From: Mycobacterium simiae
GTDB lineage: Bacteria > Actinomycetota > Actinomycetes > Mycobacteriales > Mycobacteriaceae
Assembly (NCBI RefSeq): GCF_010727605.1
Contig: NZ_AP022568.1
Coordinates: 2,356,001 to 2,420,000, forward strand
Direction: 5' to 3'
DNA: 64,000 nucleotides
This document shows positions 10,416-18,762 of this stretch, in pieces. Position 1 is the stretch's first letter. Each line of letters opens with the position of its first letter. The notes under the pieces were generated by a model that was not told the DNA's origin, did no database searches, and saw only the letters and a program-made list of their open reading frames with translations. A program made the translations under genes and the position numbers.

Positions 10416-11171
10416 ATGGGCCGTGGGGTTCGTTATCTATTTGTTATGGTCGCGATCACGGCACTAGGCACCGTGGCATCGGGGGCACGCGCAGCCGCCG
10501 CGGTCCCGGTCCCCCAGCCGGCGCCCGCGATTGCGTCGATTTTGCCAGCCGACGGTGCGACGGTGGGAATTGCGCACCCGGTAGTCGTGAAATTCACCGC
10601 TCCGGTGTTCGATCGCACCGCCGTCGAGCGGTCCATCCACGTGAGTTCTCCCGGCAACATCTCCGGGCACTTCGAGTGGCCCGAGAACAATGTGGTGCAA
10701 TGGGTTCCGGACCAGTACTGGCCTTCACACAGCCATGTCTCGGTGGGTGTGCAGGAGCTGACGACCGGTTTCGACACCGGTGACGCATTCCTCGGTGTCG
10801 CCAGCATCTCCGGGCACACCTTCACGGTCAGCCGCAACGGGGAGATCCTGCGCACCATGCCGGCCTCGATGGGCAAGCCCAGCCGTCCGACGCCGGTGGG
10901 AAACTTCACCGCACTGGAGAAGCAGCGCAGCGTGGTGATGGATTCGCGGACGATCGGAATCCCGTTGAGTTCGCCCGAGGGGTACAAAATCACCGCTCAG
11001 TATGCGGTCCGGGTGACCTGGAGCGGTGTTTACGTCCACTCCGCCCCCTGGTCGGTCGATTCGCAGGGACATTCCAACGTCAGTCACGGTTGCATCAACC
11101 TGAGCCCGGATAACGCCGCGTGGTACTTCAACAACGTCAATGTGGGCGACCCCATCCAGGTCGTCGCCTAG
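10416..11171 (+). CDS. ldtA: L,D-transpeptidase LdtA (LdtMt1-like)
   Basis: 251 residues, the same length I recall for M. tuberculosis Rv0116c. An N-terminal hydrophobic segment (about 8-27) acts as signal or anchor. An Ig-like domain follows (ILPADGATVGIAHPVVVKF), then the YkuD catalytic domain with HSAPWS and the active-site motif SHGCINLSPDNAAWYF, whose Cys is the nucleophile. It forms 3->3 cross-links in peptidoglycan outside the membrane. ATG 10416 was chosen because GGAGGGTGG lies just before it and the hydrophobic segment then starts at once. Confidence 0.93.
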   Translation: MGRGVRYLFVMVAITALGTVASGARAAAAVPVPQPAPAIASILPADGATVGIAHPVVVKFTAPVFDRTAVERSIHVSSPGNISGHFEWPENNVVQWVPDQYWPSHSHVSVGVQELTTGFDTGDAFLGVASISGHTFTVSRNGEILRTMPASMGKPSRPTPVGNFTALEKQRSVVMDSRTIGIPLSSPEGYKITAQYAVRVTWSGVYVHSAPWSVDSQGHSNVSHGCINLSPDNAAWYFNNVNVGDPIQVVA

Positions 11172-11322
11172 CGCTTCCGGTCGCGCCGCTACTCCGCAGA
11201 ACTGAGCGGCCGCACAGCTTGGTCCAGTGGCAAGCCAGTGGCCATGGTCACACCGATCGGTGGAAGACTCGCAACCGGCGGAGAGTTTGCGCTTAAGAGT
11301 CATCCGAACGAGAGGTGTGGGC

Positions 11323-14300
11323 GTGACTGCAGCAGCGAAATCCGCGAACGACACTTTTGCTGCGGCCGCGGTCGGCCCACGAACGCGAGTCGCCGATCGA
11401 ATCCATCGCCTGGAAGCCACCGACGACCAATACCGCGACGCCAAGCCCGACTCCGCGCTGCAGGCCGCGGCGCGCGAACCCGGCCTTCGCCTCCCACAGA
11501 TCCTGCAGATGTTCGCCGATGGCTACGCGGACCGGCCGGCGCTGGGCTGGCGGGCGCGCGAGCTGGTCACCGACGCCGCGACGGGCCGCACGAGTTCCCG
11601 TCTGCTGTACCGCTTCGACACTCTCAGCTATCGGCAGCTGTGGGACAACGTCCGTGCCGTCGCCGCGGCCTGGCGACGCGACGAGAGCATTCCGGTGGCC
11701 CCCGGTGACGTTGTCGCCACGCTGGGTTTCGCGAGCCCGGAGTATCTGACGTTGGACCTGGTCACCGGGTACCTGGGCCTGGTCGCCGTCCCGCTCCAAC
11801 ACAACGCGACGGCCTCGCGACTGCAGCCGATCATCGCCGAGGTCGAGCCGCAGGTACTGGCCACCGGGGCCGGATTTCTCGACCTCGCCGTCGACGCGGT
11901 GCTGGGGGCCACCTCGGCCACCTCCCTGCGCCGGCTTGTGGTCTTCGATTACCAGCCGGAGATCGACGATCAGCGGGAGAACCTGGAGCGCGCACGGACG
12001 AAGTTGACCGAGGCCGGCATGACGGTGCGCATCGAGACGTTCGACGGCTTGGTTGAGCGTGGTCGTGCGTTGCCGCCGGAGCCCATCTACACCGGCGAGA
12101 CCGACGAACGACTGGCAATGATCATGTACACCTCGGGCAGCACCGGATTACCCAAGGGCGCCATGTACACCGAGCGTATGGTCGCCAAACTGTGGACGAA
12201 CGAGCTTTACCCCGAATTCGCGGACGTACCGATTTTCAACGTCAACTTCATGCCGCTCAATCACGTCGGTGGCCGGATACCGTTGTCCTCCTCCTTCCAG
12301 GCAGGCGGCACCAGTTACTTCGTCCCGGAAAGCGATCTGTCGACGCTGTTCGACGACTGGAACCTGGTGCGGCCCACCGAGATGGGCATGGTGCCCCGGG
12401 TGGTCGAGATGCTCTACCAGCGCTATCAGAGCGCGGTGGAGCGTCTCGTCGGCGCGGGCGCCGAACTCGAGGCCGCCGACATCCAAGCGAAAGCCGAATT
12501 GCGCGAAGAGCTTTTGGGCGGACGTGTGATCACGAGCTTCTCCACCACGGCGCCCTTGGCGGCCGAGATGAAGAGCTTCATCGAGTCGTGCCTGGACGTA
12601 CATGTGCTCGACGGATACGGACTCACCGAAGTCGGCATGGTGTTCAAGGACGGTGTGGTGACCCGGCCGCCGGTGCTGGATTACAAACTCATCGACGTCC
12701 CCGAGCTGGGGTACTTCCACACCGACAAGCCCTATCCGCGCGGCGAGCTGCTCGTCAAATCCCTCACCGCATTTCGCGGATACTTCAAGCGGCCCGACGT
12801 CACCGCGAACGCGTTCGACCAGGACGGCTACTACCGCACCGGCGACGTGATGGCCGAGATCGCCCCCGATCGTCTTGTCTACGTCGACCGGCGCAACAAC
12901 GTGTTGAAGCTGGCGCAGGGCGAATTCGTCGCGGTCGCCCGTTTGGAAGCGGTCTTCAGCAGCGCCGCGCTGGTCCGGCAGATCTTCGTTTACGGCAACA
13001 GTGAACGGCCTTACCTATTGGCCGTCGTGGTCCCGACGGTCGACGCGCAGCAACGGTTCGCCGGCGATCCCGACGGGCTCAAGACCGCGTTGGCTGAATC
13101 CCTGCGCCGCACCGCGAAACTCGCCGAGCTGCAATCCTACGAAGTACCCGCCGACTTCGTGGTCGAATCCGAGCCGTTCAGCGAAGACAACGGCCTGCTC
13201 TCGGGTGTCGGCAAGTTGTTGCGGCCCAAGCTGAAGGAGCGCTACGGAGAGCAGCTCGAGGGGCTCTACGCCGAGCTGGCCGCCACTCGTACCGCCGAGC
13301 TGCGCGCACTGCGCGAGGGGGCCGCGGAACGCGCGGTGATCGATACGGTGGTGGGCGCGGCCGAGGCGTTGCTCGGCTTGCCCGACGGGCCACCGGCGCC
13401 GGACAACCGCTTCCTGGACCTCGGCGGCGACTCGCTGTCCGCCTTGTCCTTTTCCAACCTGCTACAAGACATTTTCGGTGTCGAGGTTCCGGTGGGACAG
13501 ATCATCAACCCGGCGTTGGATCTCGGTCAGCTCGCGGAATATGTTGAGTCGGAACGTGAATCGGGGTCCACCCGGCCGACATTCTCGACCGTGCACGGTC
13601 GTGGCGCCACAGTGGTCCGCGCGGCCGATCTCACCCTGGACAAGTTCATCGACACTGCGACGCTGGCCCAAGCCCCGTCGCTGCCCCGCGCCACCGGCAC
13701 GCCGCACACGGTGCTCCTCACCGGCGCCAACGGCTACCTCGGCCGGTTTTTGACGTTGGAGTGGCTCGAACGGCTGGCCGTAACCGGTGGAAAACTCATC
13801 GCGATCATCCGCGGTACCGATGCCGAAGCCGCCGCGCAGCGGCTTGAGGAGGCCTTCGACAGCGGCGATGCGCAGTTGTCGGAGCGCTTCCGCGCCTTGG
13901 CCGCGCAACACCTGGAGGTCGTCGTCGGAGATATCGGTGAGCCGAATCTTGGCCTGGATCAGCAGACTTGGGGTGACCTCGCGCAACGGGTGGATCTGAT
14001 CGTCCACCCGGCAGCGCTGGTCAACCACCTGTTGCCCTACGATCAGTTGTTCGGCCCCAACGTGGTGGGCACGGCCGAGCTCATCCGTCTGGCGATCACG
14101 ACTCGGATCAAACCGGTGACCTATCTGTCGACTGTCGCGGTGGCCATGCAGGTCAATCCGGCCGAATTCGCCGAGGACGGCGACATCCGCACCATCAGCC
14201 CGGTACGCCCGGTCGACGACAGCTACGCCAACGGTTACGCGAACAGCAAGTGGGGTGGCGAGGTGTTGCTGCGCGAAGCGCACGACCTGTGCGAATTGCC

Positions 14301-14904
14301 GGTCGCGGTGTTCCGGTCCGACATGATCCTCGCCCACAGCCGGTACGCCGGACAGCTGAACGTGCCGGATGCGTTCACCCGCTTGATTTTCAGCCTGTTG
14401 GTGACCGGCATTGCGCCGGGCTCCTTCTATCAGACCGACGCGCACGGCCACCGAGCCGTCGCGCACTACGACGGTCTGCCCGCGGATTTCGTAGCTGAGG
14501 CGGTCACCACCCTGGGCACCCAGATCGCCGCGACGGGTGGCGAGTACCAATCCTTCGACGTCATGAATCCGCACGACGACGGCATCTCGTTGGACGTGTT
14601 CGTCGACTGGTTGATCGCGGCCGGCCACGATATCCGGCGCATCGACGACCACGACGAGTGGTTCGGACGCTTCGAGACGGCACTACGGGCCCTGCCCGAC
14701 AAGCAGCGTGCGCATTCGGTGCTCCCGTTGCTCGACGCCTACCGCAAACCCGAGATGCCGCTGCGGGGTGCGCCCGCCCCGACCGATGTGTTCCGTGGTG
14801 CGGTGCGGGCCGCCGAACTAGGCGCCGGCAAAGACATTCCGCACCTATCGGCAGCCCTGATCGCAAAGTACGTCTCGGACCTGCGGCTGCTCGGGCTGCT
14901 CTGA
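11323..14904 (+). CDS. Carboxylic acid reductase, A-PCP-R multidomain (FadD9-like)
   Basis: 1193 residues. The adenylation domain (to about 650) has P-loop [16 protein letters not shown] near 267 and GYGLTEVG. The carrier domain has phosphopantetheine site GGDSLSAL near 701. A C-terminal reductase domain begins at [12 protein letters not shown] (about 798) and has a [13 protein letters not shown] motif near 968. This is the layout of NADPH-dependent carboxylic acid reductases (M. tuberculosis FadD9, Rv2590), which turn acids into aldehydes after modification by a phosphopantetheinyl transferase. GTG 11323 follows AGAGGTG; the longer frame upstream is not family-like. It does not belong to this neighbourhood in M. 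tuberculosis, so the locus has been rearranged or extended. Confidence 0.9.
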   Translation: MTAAAKSANDTFAAAAVGPRTRVADRIHRLEATDDQYRDAKPDSALQAAAREPGLRLPQILQMFADGYADRPALGWRARELVTDAATGRTSSRLLYRFDTLSYRQLWDNVRAVAAAWRRDESIPVAPGDVVATLGFASPEYLTLDLVTGYLGLVAVPLQHNATASRLQPIIAEVEPQVLATGAGFLDLAVDAVLGATSATSLRRLVVFDYQPEIDDQRENLERARTKLTEAGMTVRIETFDGLVERGRALPPEPIYTGETDERLAMIMYTSGSTGLPKGAMYTERMVAKLWTNELYPEFADVPIFNVNFMPLNHVGGRIPLSSSFQAGGTSYFVPESDLSTLFDDWNLVRPTEMGMVPRVVEMLYQRYQSAVERLVGAGAELEAADIQAKAELREELLGGRVITSFSTTAPLAAEMKSFIESCLDVHVLDGYGLTEVGMVFKDGVVTRPPVLDYKLIDVPELGYFHTDKPYPRGELLVKSLTAFRGYFKRPDVTANAFDQDGYYRTGDVMAEIAPDRLVYVDRRNNVLKLAQGEFVAVARLEAVFSSAALVRQIFVYGNSERPYLLAVVVPTVDAQQRFAGDPDGLKTALAESLRRTAKLAELQSYEVPADFVVESEPFSEDNGLLSGVGKLLRPKLKERYGEQLEGLYAELAATRTAELRALREGAAERAVIDTVVGAAEALLGLPDGPPAPDNRFLDLGGDSLSALSFSNLLQDIFGVEVPVGQIINPALDLGQLAEYVESERESGSTRPTFSTVHGRGATVVRAADLTLDKFIDTATLAQAPSLPRATGTPHTVLLTGANGYLGRFLTLEWLERLAVTGGKLIAIIRGTDAEAAAQRLEEAFDSGDAQLSERFRALAAQHLEVVVGDIGEPNLGLDQQTWGDLAQRVDLIVHPAALVNHLLPYDQLFGPNVVGTAELIRLAITTRIKPVTYLSTVAVAMQVNPAEFAEDGDIRTISPVRPVDDSYANGYANSKWGGEVLLREAHDLCELPVAVFRSDMILAHSRYAGQLNVPDAFTRLIFSLLVTGIAPGSFYQTDAHGHRAVAHYDGLPADFVAEAVTTLGTQIAATGGEYQSFDVMNPHDDGISLDVFVDWLIAAGHDIRRIDDHDEWFGRFETALRALPDKQRAHSVLPLLDAYRKPEMPLRGAPAPTDVFRGAVRAAELGAGKDIPHLSAALIAKYVSDLRLLGLL

Positions 14905-14913
14905 CCTGGCCCG

Positions 14914-15513
14914 CTAGTCGGGCAGACCATTCTTGACCGCGGTGGCTTGCTTACGGCCGACCTCGGTGGCGAACCCCGGGTCGGTGGGGTCGCCGGGCGC
15001 ACTGTCGAATTCTAGGTTGACCAGCGCCCTGCCCTCGGTGAACAGCAGCACGGTGATGGCCTGCGAATTGTCCTGTGACACACCAGAGATCATCGCACCG
15101 TTGGTACCGACGTCGACCGGCTGCCAGGTTCCGCCGGTCACCTTTTGCACATAGTTCGTCTTGGTGTTGTCCAGACTGGTCGCCGCGACGGCGGGATTGT
15201 CGACCACCAGGACGGTATCGCCGATCCGGCGGCCGTTGTCCGAGTTGACGAACAGTTGTGCGGCGCCGGAGGTGTTGTTGAAGTTCAGCACCGGCGGTTG
15301 CGGTGCGGTGAAGCCCCCGCCGATGTCGGCGGGGGCGATCAGCAAGGCGCTGTAATCCTGGGGCGGTGCCGGCGACGGCGTCGAGGCCGAACTCGCGGCG
15401 CCCGAGGGGTGCGACGACGCGGTCTTGTGCTCGTCGCCGCAGCCGGTGAGCACGACACCGACGACGGCAGTGGCCACCGCGCAACCGGTGACCGTCCTTC
15501 GGGCACGTCCCAT
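14914..15513 (-). CDS. Putative lipoprotein of unknown function
   Basis: 199 residues. A type II signal peptide ends in the lipobox VLTGCG near residue 24, so the mature protein should be lipid-anchored at Cys. A Ser/Pro/Ala-rich linker (about 30-55) precedes a domain with QDYSALLIAPADIGGGF and VLLFTEGRALVNLEFDS, which resembles sensor-like or ligand-binding lipoproteins common in mycobacteria. ATG 15513 has GGAAGGA upstream; ATG 15549 has none. Function unknown. It converges with the reductase gene 10 bp away. Confidence 0.75.
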   Translation of the reverse strand: MGRARRTVTGCAVATAVVGVVLTGCGDEHKTASSHPSGAASSASTPSPAPPQDYSALLIAPADIGGGFTAPQPPVLNFNNTSGAAQLFVNSDNGRRIGDTVLVVDNPAVAATSLDNTKTNYVQKVTGGTWQPVDVGTNGAMISGVSQDNSQAITVLLFTEGRALVNLEFDSAPGDPTDPGFATEVGRKQATAVKNGLPD

Positions 15514-15607
15514 CGGCACGTCCTTCCAGCGGGAACAAGGCCAGCGCATATGAACATACGCGCCCGCCCCACGACGGCGGGTGTTGCCGAACGGTTCGCC
15601 GCAGCGG

Positions 15608-17257
15608 TCAGCCTATTCCGGCCTGAACGACCTTGATGACCACGAAGACGACGGCCAGGACAAGGTAGCCGCGCAGGATCAGCAGACCGGCCCGCCGAGC
15701 CGGCGACATGCACGGCCGGCGCAGCGAGCTCAAATCCTGGGTTTGCCAGTCCAGGCGGTCCTGGTGCCGGAAAGCTCGGCGCTGCGCGCGGGTGAGCGGT
15801 GCGACCAGTTCCGGCTCGAGGCGGCCACGAGCGCGAGCGCCACCGACCGCCGCGACGATGCCGCCGATCACTCCGATCGCGACGCCGGCCAGCAGCCCGT
15901 CCTCGAGCGTGGCGGTCGACAGGCTCGGAAAGAAGGTTGCAGCCGTCAACGCCAGCGACAGCAACACCAGCGCCCACACGATGGACCAGGCAACGATGTT
16001 CTGCCGCAACGTGTTCACCCACGGTCCCAGCAGGTCCCGGTCATTGCACAACAAGACCAGGAACACAGTGGCGGAGGGCAACAGAATGCCGGCCAGCGCC
16101 TGCACACCCTGGGTGACCAGGCCGAGGATGTGGTCAGGGCTGAATGCGACCGCGGCCGACACGGCGAGCAGCACCGCGTAACCGCCGTAAAACCATGGCG
16201 CCTCAGTGATTTTCCAGTGCAACGAGTGCCGCTTGCCCATCGAATCGCCGATCGCGTAGGTGGTGGCCAGCCCTATCGCGTTGGCCCCGATCAGGGAGCC
16301 GTCCAGCAACACGATGGCGAACAAGGTCCCCACCGTCTTACCCAGGTGCTCCCCTAGCCCGGTGGCGACCGCGCCCGCATCGGTAAACGCACCGGCACGG
16401 GAGCCGGCCAACCCAAACGCCGTCACCGCCATCAGCGCCGTGGCGCCGACGATGACCACGACGATTCCGATGACCAAATCGGCTCGCGCGTAAGGTATCC
16501 AACGCGAAGTGATGCGCTTGTCCACCACATTGGACTGCTGGAAAAACAGCTGCCAGGGCGCTACCGTGGTGCCCACGATCGCGATGATCAATAACAGAAC
16601 GGTGGCGTCCAGGCCCCCCGGGAAGCGCGGTATCAGCCCCGCGGCGGCAACTTTGACGTCCGGATGTACCAGCCAGACCAGCGGGACGATCACCACGTTC
16701 ACCGCGATCAGCAGGAACATCAGCGCTTCCCAGCGCCGAAACGAACCTCCCGCGACCACGACGAACAACAGCACCGCGGCGGCTGGGATCGCGACAACCT
16801 TCGGGCAGCCAAGGAAACCCAGTGCCAACGCCACGCCGATGAATTCGGTGACAATGGTCAACGCATTCAGGACGAGCAGATCACCGACACTGAAAGCGCC
16901 CCAGAACTTTCCGAAACGCTCGAAGATCAACCGAGCATGCCCCACCCGGGTGACCGCGCCCAACCGCAACACCATCTCCTGGTTGACGTAGAGCACCGGG
17001 ATCAGCAGGGCCAGCGTCCACAACAGGCCCATGCCGTAGTTCTGGCCCGCCTGGGCATAAGTCGCCACCCCGCCGGCGTCGTTGTCACCGACCATCACGA
17101 TCAAGCCGGGTCCGGTGATGACCATCAAGGTCCGCAGGCGGCGCCACCAGCCGGTGAAGGCGCCCGAATCATCGTGGCCAATGCGGCCGAACGCTCCGAC
17201 AATGTCGCCCAGGTGTGCGGAATCCAGCGTGGTCTGCCGATCGGTCACCGAAGTCAT
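15608..17257 (-). CDS. NRAMP-family divalent metal transporter, probably Mg2+ type
   Basis: 549 residues with about 11 membrane helices. The NRAMP metal-site helices are recognisable but altered. The helix-1 DPGN motif reads DAGG (residues 60-63). The helix-6 motif, normally with Met-Pro-His, reads APWQ (233-236). Loss of that methionine is a reported feature of the NRAMP-related magnesium transporters. An M-box riboswitch lies in its leader, which fits magnesium uptake. ATG 17257 overlaps the stop of the small upstream ORF as ATGA, so the two are probably translationally coupled. Specificity remains inferred. Confidence 0.85.
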   Translation of the reverse strand: MTSVTDRQTTLDSAHLGDIVGAFGRIGHDDSGAFTGWWRRLRTLMVITGPGLIVMVGDNDAGGVATYAQAGQNYGMGLLWTLALLIPVLYVNQEMVLRLGAVTRVGHARLIFERFGKFWGAFSVGDLLVLNALTIVTEFIGVALALGFLGCPKVVAIPAAAVLLFVVVAGGSFRRWEALMFLLIAVNVVIVPLVWLVHPDVKVAAAGLIPRFPGGLDATVLLLIIAIVGTTVAPWQLFFQQSNVVDKRITSRWIPYARADLVIGIVVVIVGATALMAVTAFGLAGSRAGAFTDAGAVATGLGEHLGKTVGTLFAIVLLDGSLIGANAIGLATTYAIGDSMGKRHSLHWKITEAPWFYGGYAVLLAVSAAVAFSPDHILGLVTQGVQALAGILLPSATVFLVLLCNDRDLLGPWVNTLRQNIVAWSIVWALVLLSLALTAATFFPSLSTATLEDGLLAGVAIGVIGGIVAAVGGARARGRLEPELVAPLTRAQRRAFRHQDRLDWQTQDLSSLRRPCMSPARRAGLLILRGYLVLAVVFVVIKVVQAGIG

Positions 17258-17517
17258 CGGGTCCTCGCTGTCTGAACTCGAGTGGACGAGGCGGAACGGG
17301 TCACCGGTGGCCGTCCGGGGTCGGGCGGTGTCAGTCCAACCGGGCTGCACGAAATCACGGCGACCGGCGTCCGCGATGCATACAGGTACGGCCGCTCGTC
17401 GTGGCTCGGGATGCGCAAGGCACGCCACTTGTTGGCCAGCAGTCGGCCGGCACGCAGCATGGAGCGGCCACTTCGGCCCCCGACGCCGGGAACCCGTTGT
17501 GCAACAACAAAAGTCAT
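17254..17517 (-). CDS. Small protein translationally coupled to the NRAMP transporter
   Basis: 87 residues, not recognised with certainty. The ATG at 17517 has GGGGAAG at ideal spacing, and the stop overlaps the transporter start (ATGA), both signs of a real cistron. The first half (MTFVVAQRVPGVGGRSG..., then RIPSHDERPYLYASR) is basic and looks protein-like. The second half is Pro/Ser/Arg-rich and may be less constrained. It may be a small partner or a leader ORF that couples riboswitch state to translation of the transporter. I have a vague memory of M-box-linked small genes in M. tuberculosis (Rv1535) but could not compare them. Confidence 0.6.
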   Translation of the reverse strand: MTFVVAQRVPGVGGRSGRSMLRAGRLLANKWRALRIPSHDERPYLYASRTPVAVISCSPVGLTPPDPGRPPVTRSASSTRVQTARTR

Positions 17518-17809
17518 GATCTTCCCCTAGCCGTAAGTCCGGTCGGCTCATCAGCGCGCTGGGTCCAGCACAGCAGGGCGCACGACCCGCAGACCGCTAC
17601 TGCGGTTGCGGGACAGGCGGATTCAGAGCTGGGTCAGCAGTAGGAAATGCCGGAACCGGATCGGAACAAGATGGATTGTGGATGGCAACTATCGCCGGGA
17701 CTCATCTCGCCCTCACCTCCTCACGGCCATGACACACGAGGGTGTCGTTACTTCACACGCGGAGGGGCAGGAACGGCCAACCATGCGGGTCCGCAAAGAT
17801 CACCGTGCC
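17518..17809. other. Untranslated leader between M-box and small ORF
   Basis: 292 bp between the riboswitch and the SD of the small ORF, on the minus strand. I see no convincing gene or canonical hairpin-plus-T-run terminator, so regulation may be Rho-dependent or translational. The alternative of an extra promoter inside this stretch cannot be excluded. Confidence 0.35.
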
Positions 17810-17975
17810 GCACCCCTCTCGTCGGAGCTTCGGCACTGCACGGCGTATCCGAACTAGTCAGAAGCCACTTGGGCTCAACCCTTGGGTCCGGGAAGAGCTG
17901 TCCTGACCCGGGGCGTCTCTCGACGTTCGGGGTCAGTGGCCTGTATCCGTGCAGACGCCTCACCTACCGAGGTGC
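17810..17975 (-). promoter_or_regulatory. M-box (ykoK) magnesium riboswitch
   Basis: On the minus strand the order of conserved M-box blocks is intact: GGTAGGTGAGGC, then TGCACGGATACAGGCCACTG, GAACGTCGAGAGACGCC, GGGTCAGGACAG, and at the 3' end GTGCCGAAGCTCCGACGAG. The ends can pair as P1 (GCACC at 17975 with GGTGC ending at 17810). The length of about 166 nt is typical. The M-box binds Mg2+ and lowers expression of the downstream gene when magnesium is plentiful. Here it precedes the small ORF and the NRAMP-type transporter. Confidence 0.93.
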
Positions 17976-18102
17976 TTGCCCGTCCATGCTGGCACCGAGA
18001 GCGCCGCTCGTCAAACAGCCCGGGCCGGTGGTGTCCTGGCTCACAGCCGAAGGTGCGCAGACGCCAGCCGCGCCGAGGCCACCCAGGCCTACCCTCGACG
18101 GC

Positions 18103-18762
18103 ATGGGCAACAGTTTGCTAGACCCTCGCGTCGAGGCGGTCCTCGACCGGATGTACACCGAGACTAAGAACCAGATGTCGCTGCTGCGCGAACGTATGCA
18201 CGAGTTCAATCGACCGATGACCGCGGCGCAACGCAGCGAGGCGATGCGCGAGTTCTATATTCCGGTGAGCCCGGACGCCGGCCAGCTGTTGTACGCGCTG
18301 GTGCGGGCGACCCGACCGAGCACGATCGTCGAATTCGGAATGTCGTTCGGCATCTCGGCCATTCATCTCGCGGCCGCCGTCCGCGACAACGGCGTCGGCC
18401 GGGTGATCACCACCGAGCTCAGCGCGAGCAAGGTCGCCGCCGCGACGCAGACGTTCGCCCAGACCGGGTTGGACGACCTGATCACCATCCTGGAGGGCGA
18501 TGCCCTGACCACCCTGCAGGGCCTGGACGGGCCGGTCGAATTCGTCTTACTCGACGGTTGGAAGGATCTCTATCTTCCGCTGATCAAGTTGCTCGAACCA
18601 AGGCTCAGCACAGGCGCTTTGGTCATCGCCGACAATGCCAGCGCCGCCGACATGGCACCCTACCTGGAGCGGGTGCGCACCCCTGCCAACGGGTACACCA
18701 GCTTCAACTTGCTCGTCCGGGAAAATGACAGCATGGAAATCAGCTGCCGCACCGGCGATTAG
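18103..18762 (+). CDS. SAM-dependent O-methyltransferase (Rv0187-like)
   Basis: 219 residues, class I methyltransferase of the catechol/caffeoyl-CoA O-methyltransferase type. SAM-binding motif I reads IVEFGMSFGISAIHLA near residue 78, followed by VITTELSASKV and the metal-site region VLLDGWKDLYLPLI and VIADNAS. These enzymes usually need a divalent metal. ATG 18103 fits the family N-terminus (LLDPRVEAVLDRMYTE); the longer upstream frame runs antisense through the riboswitch and is not coding. Its stop abuts that of the convergent acyltransferase with no gap. Confidence 0.85.
   Translation: MGNSLLDPRVEAVLDRMYTETKNQMSLLRERMHEFNRPMTAAQRSEAMREFYIPVSPDAGQLLYALVRATRPSTIVEFGMSFGISAIHLAAAVRDNGVGRVITTELSASKVAAATQTFAQTGLDDLITILEGDALTTLQGLDGPVEFVLLDGWKDLYLPLIKLLEPRLSTGALVIADNASAADMAPYLERVRTPANGYTSFNLLVRENDSMEISCRTGD

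Noticed and set aside
17518..17809. Intrinsic terminator downstream of the M-box
   Set aside because: No GC-rich hairpin followed by a U-run was found; a short TGCCG/CGGCA pairing near 17800-17850 lacks a T tract.
17647..18102. Upstream extension of the O-methyltransferase frame
   Set aside because: It runs antisense through the M-box riboswitch; the family N-terminus begins at the ATG at 18103.
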